Source: Pseudomonas sp. P8_229
GTDB lineage: Bacteria > Pseudomonadota > Gammaproteobacteria > Pseudomonadales > Pseudomonadaceae
NCBI RefSeq assembly: GCF_034008635.1
Contig: NZ_CP125378.1
Coordinates: 3,345,501 to 3,409,500 of the forward strand
Direction: 5' to 3'
DNA length: 64,000 nucleotides
Shown: piece by piece, positions 46,563 to 56,769 of the stretch
How the letters are laid out: each line of letters starts with the position of its first letter
How positions within the stretch are numbered: the first letter of the stretch is position 1
Notes under the pieces: generated by a model
Told to the model about the DNA's origin: nothing
The model's database searches: none
Seen by the model: only the letters and a program-made list of their open reading frames with translations
Made by a program: the position numbers and the translations under genes

Positions 46563-46715
46563 GTCTGTACGGCCATTTTTGTCAGCATTATTTCGAGGGC
46601 CAGGGAGCCAGAGACAAGGCGCCGCGACGAGTCATAGCCCGCTATGGCGAGGAGCGGCAACGCAGTATCTGGCTCTCTGGAACCGAAATAAGCTGACGAA
46701 AATGGCCACACAGAC
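46563..46715. other. Long nested inverted repeat in the opgG upstream region
   Basis: Nested complementary arms: 46563-46586 with 46692-46715 (22 of 24 can pair); 46588-46595 (TTATTTCG) with 46684-46691 (CGAAATAA); 46600-46612 with 46668-46680 (13 of 13 with one G-U); then GCCGC 46621 with GCGGC 46654; then CATAG-CCCG-CTATG at 46633. As RNA it would be one rod of about 150 nt. It could be a leader RNA structure or a MITE-like element. Confidence 0.75.
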
Positions 46716-46738
46716 GGCTTGCTGGCCGTTGGTTTTTT
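46714..46738 (+). terminator. Terminator-like hairpin upstream of opgG
   Basis: ACGGC-TTGCTG-GCCGT followed by TGG and six T, ending 25 bases before the opgG start. It begins in the last two bases of the long inverted repeat, so the two could compete. Confidence 0.45.
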
Positions 46739-46763
46739 GATCTGTTTTCGGCGAGGGTTGCTC

Positions 46764-48578
46764 GTGATTGTTAGTCCCTGTAATGCAGCAAAAATGTCTG
46801 CCAAACGCATGCGAAGTGCCCTGGTAGCGGGTTCGGCGCTCCTGTGCCTGCTCAGCGCCGGTCAGCTTTGGGCGTTCAATCTTGACGATGTATCGGCCAA
46901 GGCTAAAGAGCTGGCCGGGCAGAAATTCGAAGCCCCGCGCAGCAACCTGCCGAACGAATTCCGCGACATGAAATTCGCGGATTATCAGAAAATCCGCTTC
47001 CTCACCGAAAAGGCTGAGTGGGCCGATCAGAAGACCCCGTTCAAGCTGTCCTTCTATCACCAGGGCATGCACTTCGATACGCCGGTGAAAATCAACGAAA
47101 TCACAGCGAACACCGTCGAAGAGATCAAATACGATCCGACTCGTTTCGATTTCGGCGACCTGAAGTTCGATCCGAAGGCCACTGAACAACTGGGCTACGC
47201 CGGTTTCCGTGTGCTGTACCCGATCAACAAGGCCGACAAGCAAGACGAAATCATGACCATGCTCGGCGCGAGTTACTTCCGCGTTGTCGGCAAGGGCCAC
47301 ACCTACGGCCTCTCGGCGCGTGGTCTGGCGATTGATACCGCGCTGCCGTCGGGCGAAGAGTTCCCGCGTTTCCGCGAGTTCTGGATTCAACAGCCGAAGC
47401 CGGGCGACAAGCATCTGGTGATCTTCGCCTTGCTCGATTCGCCGCGTGCCACCGGTGCCTACCGCCTGATACTGCGTCCGGGCAGCGACACCATTGTCGA
47501 CGTCAAGGCGCAGATGTTCCTGCGTGACAAGGTCGGCAAACTGGGCATCGCGCCGTTGACGAGCATGTTCCTGTTCGGCGCCAACCAGCCGTCGAAAGTC
47601 CTCAATTACCGTCGTGAACTGCACGACTCCAGCGGGCTGTCGATCCATGCCGGCAACGGCGAGTGGATCTGGCGCCCGCTGAACAACCCGAAACACCTGG
47701 CCGTGAGCAACTTCAGCGTCGAGAACCCGCGTGGTTTCGGTCTGCTGCAACGTGGCCGCGACTTCAGCCACTACGAAGACCTCGATGATCGCTACGACAA
47801 GCGCCCAAGCGCCTGGATCGAGCCGAAGGGCGAGTGGGGCAAGGGCACCGTTGATCTGGTAGAGATTCCAACCGCCGACGAAACCAACGACAACATCGTT
47901 GCGTTCTGGAGTCCGGAAACCATGCCGGAGCCGGGTAAGCCACTGGACTTCGCCTACCGCATGCACTGGACCATGGATGAGTCGTCGATTCACGCCCCGG
48001 ACAGCGCCTGGGTCAAGCAGACCCTGCGTTCGACCGGTGACGTCAAGCAATCGAACCTGATCCGTCAGCCAGATGGCAGCGTCGCTTACCTGGTCGACTT
48101 CGAAGGTCCATCGCTGGCAGCCCTGGCTCCGGATGCCGACGTGCGCAGTCAGGTCAGCGTTGGCGATAACGCCGAGCTGGTAGAGAACAGCGTGCGCTAC
48201 AACCCGGAAACCAAAGGCTGGCGCCTGACCCTGCGGATGAAGATCAAGGACGCGAGCAAAGCGACCGAGATGCGTGCCGCTCTGGTTCAGCCGGTGGTAA
48301 CCGCTGATCTGGCCAAGTCCTCGGTACCGGCGTCGAATTCGTCGGTGGCCAAGGCTGACAAGGTCGCCGCCAAGCAACAAGAGAAGGAAGACAAGGAAGC
48401 CAAGGCCGCCGAAGCCAAACAGGCCGACGCCAAGCCCGCTGCAGATGCCAAGGACAAGGCCAACAAAGACGCCAAGCAGCCAGCGGCTGCGAACGCGGCC
48501 CCAGTCACACCGGAATCGGCACCGACTGAAGAAGTCCTGACCGAGACCTGGAGCTATCAGTTGCCTGCCGATGAGTAA
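46764..48578 (+). CDS. opgG: Glucans biosynthesis protein G (OpgG/MdoG)
   Basis: Periplasmic protein needed to make osmoregulated periplasmic glucans. The 604-residue protein has a signal peptide ([19 protein letters not shown]), then the OpgG domain ([21 protein letters not shown] ... [20 protein letters not shown] ... [21 protein letters not shown]). Start GTG 46764 is preferred because GAGG lies upstream and it fits Pseudomonas homologues; ATG 46794 is an alternative. A Lys/Ala/Asp-rich tail of about 55 residues follows the domain before the end. The stop overlaps opgH by eight bases. Confidence 0.95.
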   Translation: MIVSPCNAAKMSAKRMRSALVAGSALLCLLSAGQLWAFNLDDVSAKAKELAGQKFEAPRSNLPNEFRDMKFADYQKIRFLTEKAEWADQKTPFKLSFYHQGMHFDTPVKINEITANTVEEIKYDPTRFDFGDLKFDPKATEQLGYAGFRVLYPINKADKQDEIMTMLGASYFRVVGKGHTYGLSARGLAIDTALPSGEEFPRFREFWIQQPKPGDKHLVIFALLDSPRATGAYRLILRPGSDTIVDVKAQMFLRDKVGKLGIAPLTSMFLFGANQPSKVLNYRRELHDSSGLSIHAGNGEWIWRPLNNPKHLAVSNFSVENPRGFGLLQRGRDFSHYEDLDDRYDKRPSAWIEPKGEWGKGTVDLVEIPTADETNDNIVAFWSPETMPEPGKPLDFAYRMHWTMDESSIHAPDSAWVKQTLRSTGDVKQSNLIRQPDGSVAYLVDFEGPSLAALAPDADVRSQVSVGDNAELVENSVRYNPETKGWRLTLRMKIKDASKATEMRAALVQPVVTADLAKSSVPASNSSVAKADKVAAKQQEKEDKEAKAAEAKQADAKPAADAKDKANKDAKQPAAANAAPVTPESAPTEEVLTETWSYQLPADE

Positions 48579-51141
48579 CTCTCAAGTACAGCCAGAGACT
48601 CTGTCCGAGTATCTGGCGCATCTGCCGATGACCGACGAGCAGCGCGCGGAACTCGCGGGCTGCCAGTCCTTCAGCGAACTGCACCAGCGCCTGTCGTCGC
48701 CGACGTTCGACGCCCCTGCCGAAGCCGCCCAGGCTTCGGTGGGCAAGCGCCTGGTCCTGAGCACTGCCGAAGAGCTGGAAGAGGCTGAAATGCTGGTGCT
48801 CGACGCCAGCGGCCGGGTCGCCATGAAGGCGACGCCGCCAATCCGTCGGACCAAAGTCGTGCCGGAACCCTGGCGCACCAATATTCTGGTGCGTGGCTGG
48901 CGCCGTCTGACCGGTCGCACCAACCCGCCACAGCCGCCTAAGGACGAGAACGTGTTGCCGGCTGCGCGCTGGCGCACCGTCGGTTCGATCCGTCGCTACA
49001 TTCTGTTGCTGCTGATGCTCGGTCAGACCATCGTTGCCGGCTGGTACATGAAAGGCATCATGCCGTACCAGGGCTGGTCGTTCGTCGATCTGGACGAAGT
49101 GCTGCACCAGCCGCTGCTGCAAACCGCCACGCAAGTGCTGCCGTATGCGCTGCAAACCAGCATCCTGATCCTGTTCGGGATTCTGTTCTGCTGGGTCTCG
49201 GCCGGTTTCTGGACGGCGCTGATGGGCTTCCTCGAGTTGCTCACCGGCCACGACAAATACCGTATTTCCGGCAAAAGCGCCGGCAACGAGCCGATTCCCA
49301 AAGACGCGCGCACCGCACTGGTGATGCCGATCTGCAACGAAGACGTGCCTCGGGTATTCGCCGGTCTGCGCGCTACGTTCGAATCGGTTGCAGCGACCGG
49401 TGACCTGGATCGCTTCGACTTCTTCGTCCTCAGCGACAGTAACGACACCGATATCTGCGTTGCCGAGCAGCAGGCCTGGCTGGACGTCTGCCGCGAAGCC
49501 AAGGGCTTCGGCAAGATCTTCTATCGCCGCCGTCGCCGTCGTGTGAAACGCAAGAGCGGCAACCTCGACGACTTCTGCCGTCGTTGGGGCGGTGACTACA
49601 AGTACATGGTCGTGCTCGACGCCGACTCGGTGATGAGCGGCGAGTGCCTGACCAGTCTGGTGCGCCTGATGGAAGCCACGCCGGACGCAGGGATCATCCA
49701 GACCGCGCCGCGTGCGTCGGGCATGGACACCCTGTATGCGCGCATGCAGCAGTTCGCCACCCGCGTGTACGGCCCGCTGTTCACCGCCGGTCTGCACTTC
49801 TGGCAGTTGGGTGAATCCCACTACTGGGGTCACAACGCGATCATCCGCATGAAGCCGTTCATCGACCACTGCGCCCTGGCGCCGTTGCCGGGCAAGGGGG
49901 CGTTCTCCGGGGCGATCCTGTCTCACGACTTCGTTGAAGCCGCGCTGATGCGCCGTGCCGGTTGGGGCGTGTGGATTGCGTACGACTTGCCGGGCAGCTA
50001 CGAAGAACTGCCACCGAATCTGCTCGACGAACTCAAGCGTGACCGTCGCTGGTGCCACGGCAACCTGATGAACTTCCGCCTGTTCCTGGTAAAAGGCATG
50101 CACCCGGTACACCGTGCGGTGTTCCTGACGGGCGTGATGTCGTACCTGTCGGCGCCGTTGTGGTTCTTCTTCCTGGTGTTGTCGACCGCGCTGCTGGCGG
50201 TGAACACGCTGATGGAACCGCAGTACTTCCTTGAACCGCGTCAGCTCTATCCGCTGTGGCCGCAATGGCACCCGGACAAGGCGATCGCGCTGTTCTCGAC
50301 GACCGTCGTACTGCTGTTCCTGCCTAAGCTTTTGAGCATCATCCTGATCTGGGCCAAGGGTGCGAAAGAGTTCGGTGGCAAGTTCAAGGTGACTCTGTCG
50401 ATGCTGCTGGAGATGCTGTTCTCCATGCTGCTGGCGCCGGTGCGGATGATTTTCCACACCCGTTTCGTCCTCGCCGCGTTCCTCGGCTGGGCTGCGACCT
50501 GGAACTCGCCGCAGCGTGACGACGACTCCACGCCATGGAGCGAGGCGGTCAAGCGCCACGGTCCGCAGACCCTGCTGGGCTTCTTCTGGGCGCTGCTGGT
50601 GATCTGGCTGAACCCAAGCTTCCTGTGGTGGCTGGTGCCGATCGTCGGTTCGCTGATGCTGTCGATCCCTGTGTCGGTGATTTCCAGCCGTGTCGGTCTG
50701 GGCCTCAAGTCCCGTGACGAGAGCCTGTTCCTCATCCCTGAGGAATACAATCCGCCGCAGGCACTGCTGGCGACCGACCAGTACACCCACGAGAACCGTT
50801 GGCACGCGCTGAACGACGGCTTCATTCGCGCCGTGGTCGATCCGCAGCAGAACGCTCTGGCGTGCTCGCTGGCGACGGCCCGTCACGGTCAGGCCGAGCC
50901 GATCGAGTGGCTGCGTCAGGAACGTGTACGTCACGCCCTGAAGGTTGGCCCGGCGGCGCTGAGCAACCATGATCGCCTGCAACTGCTGAGCGATCCGGTG
51001 GCACTGGCGCGTCTGCACGAGCAAGTGTGGGCCGAAGGTCACAGCGACTGGCTGGACGCCTGGCGCGCTTCGGTGAAAGCCGATCCGCATGCGCCGTTAC
51101 TGCCGCTGCGACCGGTGAGCGTGCAGGCTCAGCCGGCCTAA
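48571..51141 (+). CDS. opgH: Glucans biosynthesis glucosyltransferase H (OpgH/MdoH)
   Basis: Inner-membrane GT2 enzyme that makes the beta-1,2-glucan backbone from UDP-glucose. The 856-residue protein has a cytosolic N-terminus, membrane segments near residues 140-165 and 185-220, the catalytic domain with [43 protein letters not shown] and the acceptor motif [13 protein letters not shown], then five or six further membrane segments. Overlaps opgG by eight bases. Strong terminator after it. Confidence 0.97.
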   Translation: MSNSQVQPETLSEYLAHLPMTDEQRAELAGCQSFSELHQRLSSPTFDAPAEAAQASVGKRLVLSTAEELEEAEMLVLDASGRVAMKATPPIRRTKVVPEPWRTNILVRGWRRLTGRTNPPQPPKDENVLPAARWRTVGSIRRYILLLLMLGQTIVAGWYMKGIMPYQGWSFVDLDEVLHQPLLQTATQVLPYALQTSILILFGILFCWVSAGFWTALMGFLELLTGHDKYRISGKSAGNEPIPKDARTALVMPICNEDVPRVFAGLRATFESVAATGDLDRFDFFVLSDSNDTDICVAEQQAWLDVCREAKGFGKIFYRRRRRRVKRKSGNLDDFCRRWGGDYKYMVVLDADSVMSGECLTSLVRLMEATPDAGIIQTAPRASGMDTLYARMQQFATRVYGPLFTAGLHFWQLGESHYWGHNAIIRMKPFIDHCALAPLPGKGAFSGAILSHDFVEAALMRRAGWGVWIAYDLPGSYEELPPNLLDELKRDRRWCHGNLMNFRLFLVKGMHPVHRAVFLTGVMSYLSAPLWFFFLVLSTALLAVNTLMEPQYFLEPRQLYPLWPQWHPDKAIALFSTTVVLLFLPKLLSIILIWAKGAKEFGGKFKVTLSMLLEMLFSMLLAPVRMIFHTRFVLAAFLGWAATWNSPQRDDDSTPWSEAVKRHGPQTLLGFFWALLVIWLNPSFLWWLVPIVGSLMLSIPVSVISSRVGLGLKSRDESLFLIPEEYNPPQALLATDQYTHENRWHALNDGFIRAVVDPQQNALACSLATARHGQAEPIEWLRQERVRHALKVGPAALSNHDRLQLLSDPVALARLHEQVWAEGHSDWLDAWRASVKADPHAPLLPLRPVSVQAQPA

Positions 51142-51177
51142 AAAAGAAGCCCCGCCAATCAGCGGGGCTTTTTTTAT
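51141..51177 (+). terminator. Terminator after opgH
   Basis: AAGCCCCGC-CAATCA-GCGGGGCTT with a following run of seven T, starting at the opgH stop. Confidence 0.93.
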
Positions 51178-51201
51178 TGTTAAACAAATCGTCCATAACC
51201 C

Positions 51202-51229
51202 TTGTGCAAAAGAACGAGTGCGTTAGCAT
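51202..51229 (+). promoter_or_regulatory. Possible sigma-70 promoter for the amino-acid ABC operon
   Basis: TTGTGC, 16-base spacer, TAGCAT. Four of six matches in each box; the predicted start is about 80 bases before the ATG. Confidence 0.35.
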
Positions 51230-51315
51230 CCGTCCCCGAATTGGCGCACCCGGGTATTTTTGCCCGTCACTGCTGGTTTTCGCGCCGCACATGCAATGGT
51301 TTTGGGGACTTGAAG

Positions 51316-52113
51316 ATGAAGAAGTATCTGTCGATGCTGCTGGTCGGCGTCACGGCACTGGTTGCAGTCAATGCGGCGCACGCCGGTGCAATCGATGACG
51401 CGGTCAAGCGCGGCACGTTGAAAGTCGGTATGGATCCGACCTACATGCCGTTCGAAATGACCAACAAGCGCGGCGAGATCATCGGCTTCGAAGTCGACAT
51501 CCTCAAAGCCATGTCCAAGGCCATGGGCGTCAAGCTGGAGCTGGTCTCCACCGGCTACGACGGGATCATCCCGGCCTTGATGACCGACAAGTTCGACATG
51601 ATCGGCAGCGGCATGACCCTGACCCAGGAGCGCAACCTGCGCCTGAATTTCAGCGAGCCGTTCATCGTCGTCGGCCAGACCCTGCTGATCCGCAAGGATC
51701 TGGAAGGCACCATCAAGTCCTATAAAGACCTGAACACCGCCGACTACCGCATCACCTCCAAGCTCGGCACCACTGGCGAAATGGTGGCCAAGAAACTGAT
51801 CGCCAAAGCCAAGTACCACGGCTACGACAACGAGCAGGAAGCCGTGCTCGACGTGGTCAACGGCAAGGCTGACGCCTTCATCTACGACGCGCCGTACAAC
51901 GTGGTCGCGGTGAACAAGGTCGGCGCCGGCAAACTGGTGTTCCTCGACAAGCCGTTCACCTACGAGCCGCTGGCCTTCGGCCTGAAGAAGGGTGACTACG
52001 ACAGCATCAACTTCATCAACAACTTCCTGCACCAGATCCACGAAGACGGCACCTACGATCGCATCCATGACAAGTGGTTCAAGAGCACCGAGTGGCTCAA
52101 GGACATGGAATAA
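51316..52113 (+). CDS. Polar amino-acid ABC transporter, substrate-binding protein
   Basis: A 265-residue periplasmic protein: signal peptide (KKYLSMLLVGVTALVAVNAAHA) and an SBP-bac-3 domain with GTLKVGMDPTYMPFEMTNKRG, FEVDILKAMSKAMG, FDMIGSGMTLTQERNLRLNFSEPF and FAFGLKK-type C-terminal lobe. The start ATG 51316 follows TTGGGGACTTGAAG. It heads an importer operon with its own permease and ATPase. The ligand cannot be read from sequence; cluster 3 proteins bind polar or charged amino acids. Confidence 0.93.
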   Translation: MKKYLSMLLVGVTALVAVNAAHAGAIDDAVKRGTLKVGMDPTYMPFEMTNKRGEIIGFEVDILKAMSKAMGVKLELVSTGYDGIIPALMTDKFDMIGSGMTLTQERNLRLNFSEPFIVVGQTLLIRKDLEGTIKSYKDLNTADYRITSKLGTTGEMVAKKLIAKAKYHGYDNEQEAVLDVVNGKADAFIYDAPYNVVAVNKVGAGKLVFLDKPFTYEPLAFGLKKGDYDSINFINNFLHQIHEDGTYDRIHDKWFKSTEWLKDME

Positions 52114-52124
52114 CGCGCATCCGC

Positions 52125-52237
52125 TGATCGTTCCCACGCTCCGCGTGGGAACGCATCCTGTGACGCTCCGCGTCACGAACAGGCAGGGACGCAGAGCGTC
52201 CCGAGCGGCATTCCCACGCAGAGCGTGGGAACGATCA
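52125..52237. repeat. GATCGTTCCCACGC-type palindromic repeat, full copy
   Basis: TGATCGTTCCCACGC and GCGTGGGAACGATCA outer arms, inner GACGCTCCGCGTC/GACGCAGAGCGTC. It lies between the binding-protein and permease genes, within the operon. Confidence 0.88.
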
Positions 52238-52251
52238 TCCGAGAACCTGCA

Positions 52252-53211
52252 ATGAAACAGAAAAAAGTCCAATGGCCCTGGCACGTCCTCACCGTGCTGG
52301 TGCTGGTCGGCCTGGCGGGCGCGTTGTATTACGCCACGTCGCTGATGTCCTACGAATGGCGCTGGAATCGTGTGCCGCAGTACTTCGCCTATCAGGCCGA
52401 AGAAACCCAGCGTGCAACCGACATTTCCACCGTCACCGAACTGGTGCGCAAGGGCAGCAGCGCGCAAGTCACCCTGCGCAATGATGCGGGTGACGAGCAG
52501 CACCTGACCGTCGACGAGAACAGCCTGCAATTCGCCCAAGGCGACGATGTGGCCGAAGGCGACGTCGTGGGCGTAACCCGGCATTGGGCGGCAGGGCCGC
52601 TGATGTGGGGGCTGTGGACCACGCTGTGGCTGTCGGCGGTGTCTGGCGTGCTCGGGTTGCTGATCGGTCTGGTCACCGGGTTGTGCCGTCTGTCGAGCAA
52701 CCCGACCCTGCGCGACCTGTCGAGCATCTACGTCGAACTGGTGCGCGGCACACCGCTGCTGGTGCAGATCTTCATTTTCTACTTCTTCATCGGCACGGTG
52801 ATGAACCTGTCCCGTGAGTTCGCCGGGATCGCCGCGCTGTCGCTGTTCACGGGCGCTTACGTGGCCGAGATCATCCGTTCCGGCGTGCAGTCGATCGCCC
52901 GTGGGCAGAACGAAGCGGCGCGCTCGCTTGGTCTGAGCGCTGGCCAGTCGATGCGTCACGTGGTGCTGCCGCAAGCGTTCAAACGCGTGCTGCCGCCGCT
53001 GGCCGGGCAGTTCATCAGCCTGGTCAAGGACACCTCGTTGGTGTCGGTGATTGCAATTACCGAGCTGCTTAAAAGCGGTCGGGAAGTCATCACCACTTCA
53101 TTCTCGCCGTTCGAAATCCTGTTCTGCGTCGCCGGCCTGTACCTGTTGATCAACCTGCCGCTGTCGAAAATCGCCAGCCGGCTTGAGCGGAGGCTCGCGC
53201 AAAGTGATTGA
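52252..53211 (+). CDS. Polar amino-acid ABC transporter, permease
   Basis: A 319-residue inner-membrane protein of the HisM/GlnP type. Membrane segment 1 ([21 protein letters not shown]) is followed by an unusual soluble stretch of about 70 residues (about 33-105), then the standard core with [39 protein letters not shown] and the EAA loop [28 protein letters not shown] 52252 is directly after the repeat; an earlier frame through the repeat is rejected. Overlaps the ATPase gene by eight bases. Confidence 0.93.
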   Translation: MKQKKVQWPWHVLTVLVLVGLAGALYYATSLMSYEWRWNRVPQYFAYQAEETQRATDISTVTELVRKGSSAQVTLRNDAGDEQHLTVDENSLQFAQGDDVAEGDVVGVTRHWAAGPLMWGLWTTLWLSAVSGVLGLLIGLVTGLCRLSSNPTLRDLSSIYVELVRGTPLLVQIFIFYFFIGTVMNLSREFAGIAALSLFTGAYVAEIIRSGVQSIARGQNEAARSLGLSAGQSMRHVVLPQAFKRVLPPLAGQFISLVKDTSLVSVIAITELLKSGREVITTSFSPFEILFCVAGLYLLINLPLSKIASRLERRLAQSD

Positions 53212-53938
53212 AGTCCGCGATCTGGTAAAAGTCTTCGACACCCGTGGTCAGGTAGTGCGGGCTGTGGATAACGTCACCACTTCAGTCGCCAAGGGCGAAG
53301 TGCTGGTGGTGATCGGCCCGTCCGGTTCGGGCAAATCGACCTTCCTGCGTTGCCTCAATGGCCTGGAAGCGTTCGACTCGGGCTCGGTGAGCATCGACGG
53401 CCTGCAACTGGCCGACCCGAAAACCGACGTCAACGCCTACCGCCGCGAAGTCGGCATGGTGTTCCAGCATTTCAACCTGTTCCCGCACATGACCGTGCTG
53501 GAAAACCTATGCCTGGCGCAGAAAGTCGTGCGCAAGCGCGGGAAGAAGGAAAGCGAGGCCAAGGCCTTGGCGTTGCTGGAAAAGGTCGGTATTGCGCAGA
53601 AGGCTCGGGAATATCCGTCACGCCTGTCCGGCGGACAGCAACAGCGCGTGGCGATTGCCCGGGCGCTGGCGATGGATCCGAAAGTGATGCTGTTCGACGA
53701 GCCGACGTCGGCCCTCGACCCGGAAATGGTCGGTGAAGTGCTGGATGTGATGAAGAACCTGGCCGTGGAAGGCATGACCATGGTCTGTGTCACCCACGAA
53801 ATGGGCTTCGCTCGGGAAGTGGCGGATCGGGTGCTGTTCTTCGATCACGGTAAACTGCTGGAAGATGCCTCGCCGGCGGAGTTCTTCGATGCACCGAAGG
53901 ATCCGCGCGCGCAGGCCTTCCTGCGTCAAGTCTTATAG
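53204..53938 (+). CDS. Polar amino-acid ABC transporter, ATPase
   Basis: A 244-residue ABC ATPase of the GlnQ/HisP type: Walker [10 protein letters not shown] near residue 38, Q-loop [11 protein letters not shown], signature [16 protein letters not shown], Walker [15 protein letters not shown], switch [15 protein letters not shown]. Start GTG 53204 is chosen because GGAGG lies ten bases upstream and VIEVRDLVK matches the family start; TTG 53183 is also in frame. Overlaps the permease stop by eight bases. Confidence 0.95.
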   Translation: MIEVRDLVKVFDTRGQVVRAVDNVTTSVAKGEVLVVIGPSGSGKSTFLRCLNGLEAFDSGSVSIDGLQLADPKTDVNAYRREVGMVFQHFNLFPHMTVLENLCLAQKVVRKRGKKESEAKALALLEKVGIAQKAREYPSRLSGGQQQRVAIARALAMDPKVMLFDEPTSALDPEMVGEVLDVMKNLAVEGMTMVCVTHEMGFAREVADRVLFFDHGKLLEDASPAEFFDAPKDPRAQAFLRQVL

Positions 53939-53942
53939 TCGC

Positions 53943-54054
53943 TGATCGTTCCCACGCTCCGCGTGGGAATGCCGCCCGGGACGCTCCGCGTCCCTTTGTA
54001 TGCGCGACGCGGAGCGTCGCAGGATGCATTCCCACGCAGAGCGTGGGAATGATC
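53943..54054. repeat. GATCGTTCCCACGC-type palindromic repeat, full copy
   Basis: TGATCGTTCCCACGC at the left; right arm GCGTGGGAATGATCG has two changes. Inner GGACGCTCCGCGTCC and GACGCGGAGCGTC. Lies between the convergent ABC-ATPase and chemoreceptor genes. Confidence 0.88.
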
Positions 54055-54060
54055 GTTGGG

Positions 54061-55977
54061 CTAGACCTTGAAGCGACCCACCAGCATCTGCAGATGCGTC
54101 CCCAATCGCGCCAGCTCAACACTCGACGCAGCAGTCTCTTCACTCGCTGCCGACGTCTGATCCGATACATCCCGCACATTCAGCACGCTACGGTTGATCT
54201 CCTCGGCCACGGCACTCTGCTGCTCGGCCGCTGCGGCGATCTGCTGGTTCATCGCCTGAATCGCCGACACGGTGCGGGTGATGCTTTCCAGTGAGCCACC
54301 GGCGCGGCGCGTCAGTTCGACGCTGCTGTCGGTCAGGCTGCGGCTGTTGTCCATGATCGTTGCCACTTGCTGAGTGCCGTTCTGCAGGCCGACGATCAGC
54401 TCTTCGATCTCTTCAGTGGACTTCTGCGTGCGCTGGGCGAGGCTGCGCACTTCGTCGGCGACCACTGCGAAACCACGTCCGGCCTCACCGGCACGGGCCG
54501 CTTCGATCGCCGCGTTAAGCGCCAGCAGGTTGGTTTGTTGGGCCACGGACTTGATCACGTCGAGCACGCTGCCGATCTTGTCGCTTTCGCGCTTGAGCTC
54601 ACCCATGGCCTCGGTGGAGTGGCCGACTTCAAGCGCCAGACGCTCGATCTGCGCGATCGCTTCGCCGACAACTTTGTCGCCTTCACGGGCTTGTTGGTCA
54701 GCGGCGACGGCAGCTTCGGAAGCCTCCTCGGCGTTACGCGCAACTTCCTGCACAGTGGCGGCCATTTCGTTCATGGCGGTGGCGACCTGGTCGGTCTCGA
54801 TTTTCTGATTATTGACCCCGGCGCTGGTCTGCTCGGTGACGGCCGACAATTCCTCAGCCGCGCTGGCGATCTGGGTGACGCCGTCGCTGATGCCGCCGAT
54901 CAGGTCGCGCAGGCCTTGGGTCATGCTCTGCATCGAGCGCTGCAACTGGCCGAGTTCGTCGCGGCGCTGCGAGACCAGGTTGTGGGTCAGGTCACCAGCG
55001 GCAACGCGCTCGGCGACTTTCAGGGTCTGGTTCAGCGGAATGATGATCTGCCGGGTGATCGCCCAGGCGGCCAGCAAACCGAAGGCCACGGCCAGCAGGG
55101 TGGCGATGATCAACTGGTTCTTGGCGCTGGCGGCGTCGGTGTCACGCACCACGGTCTGCGATTCGGTGAGTTGCTTGCTGACGTCGAGCAGGATATCGCC
55201 CTGGGTCGACATGCGCGCCAGGGCCTTGGCACTGGCAACCTGCGAGTCGCGGAACTGGCTGACTGCCGCGCGATAAGCCTTGAGCGAGTCGGTGGCCTGC
55301 TGCAGGTTGGCGATGTGCTGCTCGGGCAGTTTGGCCGGCAGGGTTTCAAGGTTTTTCAGGGCATTGTCGATGGCGTCGAGCGCAGGTTGCTCAGCTTCGG
55401 TCTTGCCGCTGTAGGTGTAGCCGCGCACCTGGAAGCGCGCTTGCTGGATCAGTTTGCTCAGGTCGATCACCGCATTGAACTGCGCAACGCTGTCGCCCTG
55501 GAGCATGGATTTCTCCACCTCGGCGACCTTGGCCACGGCGTTGTCGGCGGTGGCGCCGAGTTTGCTGCGGGCGTCTTCGCGGTTGGCCCCGGCCTGCACC
55601 ATGTCGGCGAAGGCGCGTTTGTATTCGGCGACGGCGGCCAGCTGTTGGTCGACCTTGGCGGCGTCGGACGGTTGTTCGATCAGGCCGCGTGCGGTTTGCA
55701 GGCCGCTGTCGAGTTTGCCCAGCAGGTCGTTGACCGCGCCCGGGCCTTGCTCGCCGCGACGCATTTCATAGTCCAGGCGCGCCAGGCGCAGGTCTTTGGT
55801 CAGTTCGTTGAGGCTGGAGATAAAACCCAGCTTGTCGCCGCGGCTGATAATGCCACCCATGCCGGTCCAGCCGGTGAAGGTGATCAGCAGGGTGAGCAAC
55901 AGCACCAGGCCGAAACCGATCCCCAGCTTGCGTTTGACGCTGACGTTCCCAAGATTCTCGGCTAACCAACGGTACAT
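54061..55977 (-). CDS. Methyl-accepting chemotaxis protein with HBM ligand domain
   Basis: A 638-residue chemoreceptor: membrane segment 1 ([20 protein letters not shown]), a helical periplasmic domain of about 250 residues (helical bimodular, HBM, type, with [17 protein letters not shown]), membrane segment 2 ([19 protein letters not shown]), HAMP, and the signalling tip [20 protein letters not shown] ... [21 protein letters not shown] receptors such as McpS sense TCA intermediates; the gene at the same place beside rsmE/tat in P. aeruginosa is McpK (alpha-ketoglutarate), so a C4/C5 dicarboxylate ligand is a reasonable guess from synteny. Confidence 0.93.
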   Translation of the reverse strand: MYRWLAENLGNVSVKRKLGIGFGLVLLLTLLITFTGWTGMGGIISRGDKLGFISSLNELTKDLRLARLDYEMRRGEQGPGAVNDLLGKLDSGLQTARGLIEQPSDAAKVDQQLAAVAEYKRAFADMVQAGANREDARSKLGATADNAVAKVAEVEKSMLQGDSVAQFNAVIDLSKLIQQARFQVRGYTYSGKTEAEQPALDAIDNALKNLETLPAKLPEQHIANLQQATDSLKAYRAAVSQFRDSQVASAKALARMSTQGDILLDVSKQLTESQTVVRDTDAASAKNQLIIATLLAVAFGLLAAWAITRQIIIPLNQTLKVAERVAAGDLTHNLVSQRRDELGQLQRSMQSMTQGLRDLIGGISDGVTQIASAAEELSAVTEQTSAGVNNQKIETDQVATAMNEMAATVQEVARNAEEASEAAVAADQQAREGDKVVGEAIAQIERLALEVGHSTEAMGELKRESDKIGSVLDVIKSVAQQTNLLALNAAIEAARAGEAGRGFAVVADEVRSLAQRTQKSTEEIEELIVGLQNGTQQVATIMDNSRSLTDSSVELTRRAGGSLESITRTVSAIQAMNQQIAAAAEQQSAVAEEINRSVLNVRDVSDQTSAASEETAASSVELARLGTHLQMLVGRFKV

Positions 55978-56061
55978 GCGACGACTCCCCTCGGACCACT
56001 AATTGGACTTATGGGGACTGTATCGGCTGGATGATGGCAATCTGTAACCCGATTTGCCGGG

Positions 56062-56769
56062 TTAGAACAGGCGGGCGAGCAGGGCGGTGACGGCGGTTTC
56101 GACACGCAGGATGCGCTCGCCCAGTTGCACCGGTTGCAGGCCGGACTTGCCCAGCAGATCGATTTCGTAGGGGATCCAGCCACCTTCGGGGCCGATCGCC
56201 AGCGTTACCGGTTCGCTTAATGCCCGTGGGCACGGCGGGTAATTGCCGGGATGGCCGACGAGGCCGAGAGTGCCTTCGCTAATCGCCGGCAGGCGATCTT
56301 CGACGAACGGCTTGAAGCGCTTCTCGATGATGATTTCCGGCAGCACGGTATCGCGGGCCTGTTCGAGGCCGAGGATCAGATTCTCGCGAATCGCTTCCGG
56401 CTCCAGGAACGGCGTCTGCCAGAAACTCTTCTCGACCCGGTAGCTGTTGACCAGAATCACTTTCGACACGCCCATGGTCGCCACGGTCTGGAACACCCGT
56501 CGCAGCATCTTCGGGCGCGGCAGTGCCAACACCAGGGTCAGCGGCAGCTTGGCCGGCGGTGGCTGATCGAGGCTGACGCGCAATTCGGCTTCGCCAGCCT
56601 CAAGGCGCAGTAGCTCGGCCGAACCCATCAAGCCGTTGATGCGCCCGACCCGCAGGCTGTCACCGACTTCGGAGCGATGCACTTCCTGCATGTGGGTCAG
56701 GCGTCGATCACGCAGCACGACACGGTCGGCCGCGATGAAGTCGGCCTCTTCGAGCAACAGCAGGTTCAT
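56062..56769 (-). CDS. rsmE: 16S rRNA (uracil(1498)-N(3))-methyltransferase
   Basis: SPOUT methyltransferase acting on U1498 of 16S rRNA. The 235-residue protein has an N-terminal PUA-like part ([22 protein letters not shown]), and the C-terminal knot with [36 protein letters not shown] and [16 protein letters not shown]. Overlaps tatC by four bases, so it is translated as part of the tat unit. Confidence 0.96.
   Translation of the reverse strand: MNLLLLEEADFIAADRVVLRDRRLTHMQEVHRSEVGDSLRVGRINGLMGSAELLRLEAGEAELRVSLDQPPPAKLPLTLVLALPRPKMLRRVFQTVATMGVSKVILVNSYRVEKSFWQTPFLEPEAIRENLILGLEQARDTVLPEIIIEKRFKPFVEDRLPAISEGTLGLVGHPGNYPPCPRALSEPVTLAIGPEGGWIPYEIDLLGKSGLQPVQLGERILRVETAVTALLARLF

Noticed and set aside
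46445..46696. Possible 83-codon leader gene upstream of opgG
   Set aside because: No ribosome site, no recognisable domain, and most of it covers the long inverted repeat, which explains the sequence better.
48505..51090. An 861-codon minus-strand open frame
   Set aside because: Exact shadow of opgH, with no start site or motifs of its own.
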